A DNA stretch of 8,036 nucleotides from assembly GCA_003152975.1 (NCBI GenBank), contig PMBP01000405.1:1-8036 (forward strand), given 5' to 3'. Source of the stretch: Phycisphaerales bacterium (GTDB lineage: Bacteria; Planctomycetota; Phycisphaerae; Sedimentisphaerales; Anaerohalosphaeraceae). The notes beneath the pieces are model-generated. The model worked only from the letters and a program-made list of their open reading frames with translations, did not search any database and was not told where the DNA came from. Of the stretch, positions 1 to 5,062 are shown one piece after another. The translations under genes and the position numbers were made by a program. Position 1 is the first letter of the stretch. The number at the start of each line of letters is the position of its first letter.

Positions 1-56
1 GGTAGAGCGTCACGTTGCCAACGTGAATGTCGTGGGTTCAAGTCCCATCGCCCGCT
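1..56 (+). tRNA. tRNA-Gly(GCC), 3' part only
   Basis: The window starts at about tRNA position 18 (GG of the D loop), so the 5' acceptor strand and most of the D arm are missing. What is visible is complete. The D-stem 3' strand GAGC is at 5-8. The anticodon stem TCACG/CGTGA (10-14 and 22-26) closes the loop TTGCCAA, with anticodon GCC at 17-19. The variable loop is at 27-31. The T arm is GTGGG-TTCAAGT-CCCAT (32-48). The acceptor 3' strand CGCCCGC is at 49-55, and the discriminator T at 56 is the usual base for bacterial tRNA-Gly. CCA is not encoded and must be added enzymatically. The tRNA decodes GGC and GGU. Confidence 0.95.
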
Positions 57-82
57 GTTCGTGGTGCGGTAAGGCCGGCATT

Positions 83-205
83 GGGTTGGCTTTCCGCAGG
101 TCCGAAACCCCATAGCCCAGGCAAGTTACCGGCTGAAGATCAGTTTGGCACAGGTTGCCTGGGTGCAGGTACCCCGATGGATCGAGGTATGAACGCCAAC
201 GATGA
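83..205 (+). ncRNA. Candidate structured RNA: tRNA trailer, sRNA or tig leader
   Basis: There is no convincing reading frame between the tRNA and tig, but three hairpins can be drawn in a row before the terminator. The first is 83-110, GGGTT/AACCC with two extra GG/CC pairs. The second is 116-163, a perfect 9-bp stem CCCAGGCAA/TTGCCTGGG (G115-T164 can extend it as a wobble) around an inner CTGA/TCAG hairpin at 133-143. The third is 170-189, TACC/GGTA plus CGA/TCG around TGGA with one mismatch. I do not recognise any known riboswitch, T-box, 6S, SRP or RNase P motif. No clear promoter lies between 57 and 83, so it could simply be the 3' trailer of the tRNA transcript. Exact boundaries are uncertain. 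Confidence 0.35.
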
Positions 206-243
206 GGTTCGGGAAATCGTTTTCCCCGGGCCTTTTTTGTTTT
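206..243 (+). terminator. Strong rho-independent terminator upstream of tig
   Basis: Bases 206-216 (GGTTCGGGAAA) pair with 221-232. This gives 11 bp including two G-T wobbles and one bulged C, closed by a TCGT loop. The T tract TTTTTTGTTTT (233-243) follows directly. It should end the tRNA-Gly transcript. No promoter is apparent between it and tig (ATG at 271), so it may also act as an attenuator in a tig leader. Confidence 0.85.
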
Positions 244-259
244 GACCTTTAGCGAATAC

Positions 260-264
260 AGGAG
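260..264 (+). promoter_or_regulatory. Shine-Dalgarno site fixing the tig start
   Basis: AGGAG lies six bases before ATG 271. An in-frame TTG at 265 abuts the site with no spacer, so ATG 271 is the start. Confidence 0.85.
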
Positions 265-270
265 TTGACC

Positions 271-1833
271 ATGGCTGAGCCCCAGGACGCCCAGGAACAA
301 ACACCGCAGGACGAGCAGCAGGCCCCCAACAAAGTGACGATCGACGAGATCGGGCCGTGCAAGAAGAAGCTGTCGATCGAGGTGCCGGAAGAGACGATCA
401 AGAAGATGCTGGACAGTCAATTCCGGGATCTGCGGAAGGACGCGGTTATGCCGGGGTTCCGTCGCGGGCGGGCGCCGATGCGGCTGGTGGAAAAGCGGTT
501 CGGGACGGACATCCGGGGGCAGGTCAAGCTCAAGCTGCTGGCCGAGTCGAGCCAGAAGGCCATCGACGACAACAAGATCGACATGCTGGGCGACCCGGAC
601 ATCGACTACGAAAAGGTCGTGCTGCCGGAGAGCGGGCCGATGACCTATTCGTTCGAGGTTGAGGTCCGGCCGCAGTTCGAGCTTCCGGAGCTGGAAGGCA
701 TCGCGATCGAGAAACCCAAGATCGAGATTACCGACGCCAAGATCGACGAGGAGATCCTGGACTTCCGCAAGCACGCGGGTCTGTGGACGCTCAAGGACGG
801 CGGCGTAGAGTCGGGCGACCAGGCGGTGGTGGATGTGGTGATGAAGATCGAAGGGGGAGAGGACGAAAAACGCGACAACATCGAGGTCTTCGCGCGGCCG
901 CGGGGATTCGTGGGATCGATCCCGGTCGATAAGCTCGACGAGCTGCTGGCCGGGGCCAAGGCCGGCGACAGCCGCCAGACGACCGTCGAGGTGGCCGAGA
1001 CCTTCTTCATGGAGCAGTACCGCGGCAAGAAGGTGGCGCTGGATATCTCGATCAAGGAAGTCAAACGGATCGAACCGGCGGAGATGAACGAGGAATTCCT
1101 GAGCCGACACGGCGTCAAGGATGTTGACGAGTTGCGGAGCGCGATGAAACAGTATCACAGCTCGCAGGCCGAACAGGAGGCCCGCCGGGCGATGGGCGAG
1201 CAGATTCACGATTATCTGCTGGAGCACACACAGATCGACTTGCCGGCCGACATTGTGGCGGCGCAATCGACGGGGATTTTGCAGCGGCGGTATTCGAGTA
1301 TGCTGATGCAGGGCACGCCCAAGGAGCAGATCGACCAGCAGATGGAAGACCTGCGGGCCAGCAGCGAGGAGCAGGCCGTCGAGCAGCTCAAGCTGCTGTT
1401 CGTCATGGACAAGATCGCCGAGAAGCTCAAGATCGAAGTGACCGACGAAGAGGTCAACGGGCAAATCGCGCAGATCGCCGTGTCGCGTGGACGGCGGCCG
1501 GAAAAGATGCGGGAAGAGCTGGCCAAGGACGGTTCGCTGACGCAGTTCATGCTGCAGATCCGCGAACAAAAGTGCATCGAGAAGATGCTGGAAACGGCCA
1601 AGATCGAGGAAGTCGAGCCCAGCAAGGTCCGCAAGATCCGCAGCAAACCGGCCGCCAAGGCGGCCAAGCCGGCCACGAAGGCCAAGGCCAAGGATAAGGA
1701 TAAGGATAAGGATAAGGAAGACAAAGCCGACGAGGCCGACGACAAGGCCGAGAAGAAGTCCTCGCGCGAAGACACCGCCTCCAAGCGGAGCCGCAAGAGC
1801 GACGACAAAAAGGCGGATAAAAAAGAAAAGTAA
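271..1833 (+). CDS. tig: Trigger factor, ribosome-associated chaperone with long Lys/Asp tail
   Basis: Cytosolic chaperone that docks at the ribosome exit tunnel and shields nascent chains. The 520-aa product carries the ribosome-binding signature GFRRGRAP at residues 62-69, inside an N-terminal domain (about 21-130). A middle FKBP-like domain (about 155-265) and a helical C-terminal chaperone domain (about 266-450) follow. The middle domain keeps the VESGDQ start and the RGKKV segment, but the IPGFE-like stretch of classic PPIase domains reads IPVDKLDEL, so prolyl isomerase activity is doubtful. The protein is about 90 residues longer than E. coli Tig (432). The excess is mainly a low-complexity tail (about 451-520) rich in Lys, Asp, Glu and Ala, with a KDKDKDKD run coded by hexanucleotide repeats. 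tig is directly followed by two clpP genes, a widespread association. Family assignment is firm; the role of the tail is unknown. Confidence 0.95.
   Translation: MAEPQDAQEQTPQDEQQAPNKVTIDEIGPCKKKLSIEVPEETIKKMLDSQFRDLRKDAVMPGFRRGRAPMRLVEKRFGTDIRGQVKLKLLAESSQKAIDDNKIDMLGDPDIDYEKVVLPESGPMTYSFEVEVRPQFELPELEGIAIEKPKIEITDAKIDEEILDFRKHAGLWTLKDGGVESGDQAVVDVVMKIEGGEDEKRDNIEVFARPRGFVGSIPVDKLDELLAGAKAGDSRQTTVEVAETFFMEQYRGKKVALDISIKEVKRIEPAEMNEEFLSRHGVKDVDELRSAMKQYHSSQAEQEARRAMGEQIHDYLLEHTQIDLPADIVAAQSTGILQRRYSSMLMQGTPKEQIDQQMEDLRASSEEQAVEQLKLLFVMDKIAEKLKIEVTDEEVNGQIAQIAVSRGRRPEKMREELAKDGSLTQFMLQIREQKCIEKMLETAKIEEVEPSKVRKIRSKPAAKAAKPATKAKAKDKDKDKDKEDKADEADDKAEKKSSREDTASKRSRKSDDKKADKKEK
1690..1719 (+). 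repeat. In-frame hexanucleotide tandem repeat (AAGGAT x4 plus AAGGAA)
   Basis: Four perfect copies of AAGGAT (1690-1713) are followed by a fifth with one change (AAGGAA). They encode alternating Lys-Asp from residue 474 of trigger factor. Because the unit is six bases, gain or loss of copies by slippage keeps the reading frame. Confidence 0.9.
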
Positions 1834-1846
1834 TCGACCTCGATAT

Positions 1847-1889
1847 CCGATAGGGTTACTGACCGGACGGGTCGGATCGTAACTGTCGG
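1847..1889 (+). other. Possible stem-loop in the tig-clpP spacer
   Basis: The 127-base spacer between tig and clpP can fold. CCGA (1847-1850) pairs with TCGG (1886-1889), GTTAC (1855-1859) with GTAAC (1879-1883), and GACC (1861-1864) with GGTC (1870-1873), with internal loops between. No T tract follows, so it is not an intrinsic terminator. It might be a processing or mRNA-stability element, or chance pairing. The rest of the spacer shows no clear promoter. Confidence 0.3.
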
Positions 1890-1947
1890 CGGGAGCGTGA
1901 CTTCCGTCGTGCGGGTCCGATAACAACCGGCCGATTGACAGTATGAT

Positions 1948-1954
1948 GGAAGGA
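1948..1954 (+). promoter_or_regulatory. Shine-Dalgarno site fixing the first clpP start
   Basis: GGAAGGA sits six bases before ATG 1961. The in-frame ATGs at 1943 and 1946 lie upstream of or overlap this site and have no good site of their own, so 1961 is preferred. Confidence 0.75.
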
Positions 1955-1960
1955 TTCCGG

Positions 1961-2617
1961 ATGGACATACAGCCCAGGATCGTGATGCCGCAACCGATCG
2001 AGCCGCACAACCAGACTTCTCCGTACCAGCGAACGCGGGAGATGACGCTGGACGACATGCTGCTGGATAACCGGATCATCTTCATGATCGGGGAGATTTC
2101 GTACCGGCTTTCGTCGGAAGTGATCATGAAGATGTTGTATCTGGACAATCTCAAGCGCGGCACGGAGATCAGTCTGTACCTCAATTCACCCGGCGGCAGC
2201 GTGGATGACACGCTGGCGATCTACGACACGATGCAGTTCATCAGTTCGCCGGTGGCGACCTACTGCATCGGGCGGGCACAGTCGGGGGCGGCGATCATCC
2301 TGGCGGCGGGCACCAAGGGCAAGCGCTTCGCGCTGCCGCATGCCAAGATCATGCTGCACCAGCCGTGGGGCGGGGTGACGGGGCAGGCGTCGGATATCCG
2401 GATCCAGGCCGACGAGATCCTCAAGGCCAAGAAGATTATCAATGAGCTGCTGGCCAAGCATTCGGGCCAGACGATCGAGAAGATCGAAAAGGAAACCGAC
2501 CGCGACAAGTACATGACGGCCGAGGACGCCCGCGGTTACGGCCTGATCGACGAGGTCCTGCACGAAACCGACGCGGACAAAGACAAAAAGTCCAAAGACA
2601 AGGACAAACCGAAATAA
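1961..2617 (+). CDS. clpP: ATP-dependent Clp protease proteolytic subunit, divergent paralogue with complete Ser-His-Asp triad
   Basis: Serine peptidase subunit of the barrel-shaped Clp protease, which degrades proteins threaded in by an AAA+ unfoldase such as ClpX or ClpA/C. The product has 218 aa (E. coli ClpP, 207). By alignment the triad is Ser108 (GRAQSGAA), His133 (MLHQPWGG) and Asp182 (TDRDKYM). The LNSPGGS oxyanion region is at 74-80 and the handle region at about 141-170. The N-terminus is not canonical: instead of the usual GER-YDI-SRLLK block it reads [18 protein letters not shown] (23-40). The nucleophile context lacks the usual ASMG. Residues 204-218 form a Lys/Asp-rich tail resembling that of Tig. 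A second clpP begins 26 bases after its stop, so the two probably form a mixed particle; that pairing is inference from context. The family call is firm. Confidence 0.95.
   Translation: MDIQPRIVMPQPIEPHNQTSPYQRTREMTLDDMLLDNRIIFMIGEISYRLSSEVIMKMLYLDNLKRGTEISLYLNSPGGSVDDTLAIYDTMQFISSPVATYCIGRAQSGAAIILAAGTKGKRFALPHAKIMLHQPWGGVTGQASDIRIQADEILKAKKIINELLAKHSGQTIEKIEKETDRDKYMTAEDARGYGLIDEVLHETDADKDKKSKDKDKPK
2213..2239 (+). repeat. 27-base exact direct repeat shared by the clpP pair (copy 1)
   Basis: Encodes LAIYDTMQF (residues 85-93) and is identical, base for base, to 2869-2895 in the next gene. The bases on either side differ. The surrounding genes differ widely at synonymous sites, including the nearby NSPGG codons. 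Confidence 0.9.
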
Positions 2618-2643
2618 CGGCCCTATTGGGAGCTTGGCGGGAT

Positions 2644-3267
2644 ATGAGCAATCTGGTTCCGATTGTGATTGAAAAGACCGGCCGCGGCGAACGGGCCTAC
2701 GATATTTTCTCGCGCCTGCTCAAGGACCGGATCGTGTTTCTCGGCGGCGTGGTGGACGACGAGACGGCCAATCTGGTGATCGCGCAGATGCTGTTTTTGA
2801 GCAACGAGGACAACAAGGCGGACATTCACTTTTATATCAACTCGCCGGGCGGAGCGATCACGGCGGGTCTGGCGATCTACGACACGATGCAGTTCGTCCG
2901 GTGCGATGTGGCGACCTATTGCGTGGGCCAGGCGGCCAGCATGGGGGCGGTGCTGTTCGCGGCGGGCGAGGCCAACAAGCGGTTTATTTTGGCCAACAGC
3001 CGGGTGCTGCTCCATCAGCCGCTGATCTCGGGGGTGATGGAGGGGGCGGCAACGGACCTGGAGATCGAGGCCAAAGAAATCCTGCGGCTGCGGGCGCGGC
3101 TGTACACGATCCTGTCGCGGCACACGGGCAAGGACGCCGCGCAGATCGAGAAGGACTGTGACCGTAACCTGTGGCTGGAAGCCGAAGAGGCGATCGCCTA
3201 TGGGCTGGCCGACCGGATCCTGCAGAAGGCGCCGGAGATCGTCAGCCACAAGCCATCGGATGAGTGA
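2644..3267 (+). CDS. clpP: ATP-dependent Clp protease proteolytic subunit, canonical fold but Asn at the triad Asp position
   Basis: Second ClpP subunit, 207 aa, the same length as E. coli ClpP and more typical in sequence than its upstream paralogue. It has [26 protein letters not shown] (residues 4-29, read as the canonical axial-loop region), the INSPGG oxyanion region (65-70), nucleophile Ser99 in GQAASMG (95-101) and His124 in LLHQP. Where E. coli has catalytic Asp in ERDTERDRF, this protein has EKDCDRNLW, which puts Asn175 at that site. Listeria ClpP1 is a known Ser-His-Asn case with low activity on its own. ATG 2644 is chosen because GGGAG lies at 2628-2632 and the protein then begins like other ClpPs; an upstream in-frame TTG (2626) has no site before it. 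It probably works with the upstream ClpP in a mixed tetradecamer. Confidence 0.94.
   Translation: MSNLVPIVIEKTGRGERAYDIFSRLLKDRIVFLGGVVDDETANLVIAQMLFLSNEDNKADIHFYINSPGGAITAGLAIYDTMQFVRCDVATYCVGQAASMGAVLFAAGEANKRFILANSRVLLHQPLISGVMEGAATDLEIEAKEILRLRARLYTILSRHTGKDAAQIEKDCDRNLWLEAEEAIAYGLADRILQKAPEIVSHKPSDE
2869..2895 (+). repeat. 27-base exact direct repeat shared by the clpP pair (copy 2)
   Basis: Second copy, 656 bases after the first. It encodes LAIYDTMQF at residues 76-84 of the downstream ClpP. It may mark gene conversion, or strong codon bias at a constrained motif. Confidence 0.9.
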
Positions 3268-3289
3268 TCCCCAAGCAAGGGTCGATTTC

Positions 3290-3910
3290 ATGCGAACCAA
3301 TCTCGCGGCAATCCGATCCCCATACCTGATCACGGCGGCGCTGGGTTTATGGGCACTGGCCGGGTGCGGCGACATCGGCAAGAGCCCGCTGTGGTCGCAG
3401 CTCGAGGCCAAGCAGACGGAAAACACCCAACTGAAGACCGAGGTCCAGAAACTCCAGCAGGAAAACGAGGCCTACCACAAACAGGTCGAGACGCTGTCGG
3501 GGATGGACAAGACGGCACGGATGGAGGCGCTGAATACGCTGGACCGCATGGAGATCGCCAAGCGGACGGGGCTGATGGATGAGAACAAAGACGGCAAGAA
3601 AGAAACGCTGGTCGTGTATCTGAAGCCCTACGACACGCACGGAGATCCGATCAAGATGGCCGGCCGGGCACGGATCGAGCTGTGGGACCTCAACGCCCCT
3701 GCGGATAAGGCGCGGCTGGGCGAATGGGACATCCAACCGGAGGAGCTGGCCAAGATGTGGTCGAGTACCTTTTTGACGAGCTACTATCGGCTGAAGTTCG
3801 ATGTGGCCAAACTCATCGAGGGTTGTGACAAAGACCTGACCGTCAAAGCCGAGTTCACGGATTATGTTTCCGGGCGAGTGCTGCGGGAACAGGCGACGAT
3901 TAAGCCGTAG
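3290..3910 (+). CDS. Predicted coiled-coil lipoprotein, function unknown
   Basis: A 206-aa protein I cannot assign to a named family. It starts with a lipoprotein signal peptide: a short basic N-terminus, a hydrophobic stretch YLITAALGLW (12-21) and lipobox LAGC with Cys26 as the lipidation site. The next residues are Gly-Asp, so no Asp at +2. Residues 34-69 follow a perfect 4-3 heptad pattern (L34, L38, K41, N45, L48, V52, L55, N59, Y62, V66, L69), predicting a coiled coil. A DENKDGKKE stretch at 97-105 resembles a Ca-binding loop only loosely. The C-terminal half (106-206) looks like a beta-rich globular domain. Start 3290 is preferred over ATG 3260, which overlaps the clpP stop, because AAGGG lies eight bases upstream (3277-3281) and the signal peptide then begins correctly. 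It probably shares the clpP transcript. It is likely membrane-anchored in the periplasm. Confidence 0.8.
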   Translation: MRTNLAAIRSPYLITAALGLWALAGCGDIGKSPLWSQLEAKQTENTQLKTEVQKLQQENEAYHKQVETLSGMDKTARMEALNTLDRMEIAKRTGLMDENKDGKKETLVVYLKPYDTHGDPIKMAGRARIELWDLNAPADKARLGEWDIQPEELAKMWSSTFLTSYYRLKFDVAKLIEGCDKDLTVKAEFTDYVSGRVLREQATIKP

Positions 3911-4066
3911 CATCATTTTCGATCCCTCGACTTTGCTCGGGACAAGTTTTCGATTTCACATTTTCAATTTATTGGCATACCCACGCATCCCCCCTTCTAT
4001 TGGATTGTTCGGCAAGTCAGAATCCTCATCCTTGAAAACCGCCAGCAACATGGTATCCTGTCGCCC
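3911..4066 (+). other. AT-richer, pyrimidine-rich gap separating the two gene groups
   Basis: No gene is visible. The gap is clearly lower in GC than its flanks. It has TTTTCGAT twice (3916-3923, 3947-3954) and a near copy TTTTCAAT (3961-3968). A weak TCCC/GGGA hairpin (3923-3942) precedes TTTT at 3947 and could be a poor terminator of the clpP group. A possible secondary promoter is TTGGCA (3973-3978), 17 bases, TCTATT (3996-4001). The better promoter is listed separately. Confidence 0.5.
4032..4059 (+). promoter_or_regulatory. Candidate sigma70-type promoter with extended -10, abutting the methyltransferase start
   Basis: TTGAAA (4032-4037), a 16-base spacer, then TATCCT (4054-4059) preceded by TGG, which gives a TGn extended -10. 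Transcription should start about seven bases on, at 4066-4067, which is the A of the methyltransferase ATG. No Shine-Dalgarno site precedes that ATG, so the mRNA would be leaderless. Confidence 0.5.
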
Positions 4067-5062
4067 ATGCAGGACTTTGAAAATCAGATTGTGTGCGGCG
4101 ATTGCATCGTGTTGCTCAAGAAGGCCGAGGAACCATTTGCGGATCTGGTCTTCGCCGATCCGCCGTTCAATATCGGCTTTACCTACGATCGGTACAAGGA
4201 CGACCTCGAGGCCGAGCACTACATCGACTGGACGCGGGACTGGATGGCCGAGTGCGTGCGGGTCCTGCGGCCGCATGGGTCGTTATATATCGCCATCGGC
4301 GACGATTTCGCGGCGGATGTCCGCCTGATCGGCCGCGAGCTGGGCCTGACACTTCGCAACTGGATCATCTGGCATTACACCTTCGGCCAGCAGACCAAGA
4401 TGAAATTTGCGAGGGCCCACACGCATGTCTTTTACTTCGTCCGGGACGCCAAGCAGTTCACCTTCAACGATTGGGCGGTGCGGGTGCCGTCGGATCGGCA
4501 ACTGGTCTATGCCGACAAGCGCGCCAACCCGCTGGGCAAGCTGCCCGACGATGTGTGGAACCAGTATTCGCGGGTCTGCGGGACCTTCCTCGAACGGCAG
4601 GGCTGGCACCCGTGCCAGATGCCGGAGATTCTGCTGGCGCGGATCATCGCGGCCAGTTCGAACCCGGGCGATCTTGTGCTGGATCCCTTCAGCGGATCCG
4701 GGACGACGGCGGCGGTGGCCCGGCTGATGGGGCGGCGGTACGCGGGAATCGACATTTCGGAGGATTATGTCGTCAACTCGCGGCAACGCATCGCGACGAT
4801 CCACGAGAGCTACTCGTGCGATTGCGGACCGGTGGGTTCGCTGGACTCGTTGGAAACGCTGGAGCTGCGGCGGCTGTATGCCGAGTGCGGGATCGAGCTC
4901 CAGTCGCTTCTGGACGATCCCAAGTTGATGAAATTATTCTGCAAGCAATTCTCCGCTCGAATGAACAACGACAAAGGTTACGATCCGGCCCTGATCGCCG
5001 AGGCCGTCAAGAAAATCGCATATTACGATCTCCAGTCCCACACGGTAACGGATCTGACATGA
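4067..5062 (+). CDS. Site-specific DNA methyltransferase, beta class (N6-adenine or N4-cytosine), apparently orphan
   Basis: A 331-aa enzyme predicted to transfer methyl from S-adenosylmethionine to an exocyclic amino group in DNA. The catalytic motif DPPF (31-34, in FADPPFNIGF) comes before the AdoMet-binding motif DPFSGSGTT (206-214), which is the beta-class order. GDCIVLL (11-17) precedes the catalytic strand. The target recognition region should lie between the two motifs (roughly 105-190, with KFARAHTHVFYF and VYADKRANPLGKLPDD). Residues 245-331 form an extra C-terminal segment with a Cys cluster (C251, C253) and a helical end; its role is unknown. No restriction endonuclease gene is adjacent, so regulation or genome marking is more likely than restriction-modification. 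Target sequence and base cannot be read from sequence. The start has no Shine-Dalgarno site. Its stop overlaps the lnt start. Confidence 0.9.
   Translation: MQDFENQIVCGDCIVLLKKAEEPFADLVFADPPFNIGFTYDRYKDDLEAEHYIDWTRDWMAECVRVLRPHGSLYIAIGDDFAADVRLIGRELGLTLRNWIIWHYTFGQQTKMKFARAHTHVFYFVRDAKQFTFNDWAVRVPSDRQLVYADKRANPLGKLPDDVWNQYSRVCGTFLERQGWHPCQMPEILLARIIAASSNPGDLVLDPFSGSGTTAAVARLMGRRYAGIDISEDYVVNSRQRIATIHESYSCDCGPVGSLDSLETLELRRLYAECGIELQSLLDDPKLMKLFCKQFSARMNNDKGYDPALIAEAVKKIAYYDLQSHTVTDLT

Noticed and set aside
145..158. Sigma54-like promoter (TGGCAC ... TTGC)
   Set aside because: The GG and GC dinucleotides are separated by 8 bases instead of the required 10, and the site lies inside a strong hairpin.
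97..243. Known riboswitch, T-box, 6S or SRP RNA upstream of tig
   Set aside because: I looked for the core motifs of these classes and found none; only generic hairpins and a terminator are supported.
242..270. TTGACC after the terminator as a -35 box for tig
   Set aside because: No -10-like hexamer occurs at suitable spacing before the ATG.
1935..1947. Perfect TTGACA and a TATGAT just before clpP
   Set aside because: The two hexamers are only one base apart, so they cannot be partners. Neither has a good partner at 16-18 bases, and a start from TATGAT would cut into the ribosome site.
10..2211. Long minus-strand reading frame (733 codons) across tRNA, tig and clpP
   Set aside because: It is antisense to tig and clpP, has low-complexity Leu/Arg/Asp composition, and its end (MGLEPTTFTLAT) is the antisense reading of the tRNA-Gly gene, a known kind of spurious product.
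3260..3289. Earlier ATG for the lipoprotein gene, overlapping the clpP stop
   Set aside because: It would add ten residues including acidic ones before the signal peptide. ATG 3290 has its own ribosome site and gives a normal lipoprotein signal.
3676..3700. EF-hand in the coiled-coil lipoprotein (DENKDGKKE is coded earlier, near 3578-3604)
   Set aside because: The loop lacks the hydrophobic residue at position 8 and the Glu at position 12, so calcium binding is not supported.
4093..5058. Upstream extension of the lnt reading frame through the methyltransferase gene
   Set aside because: The extension translates to Arg/Gly/Ala-rich shadow sequence, while the other frame gives a complete methyltransferase. 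Lnt proper begins at ATG 5059 with a membrane segment.
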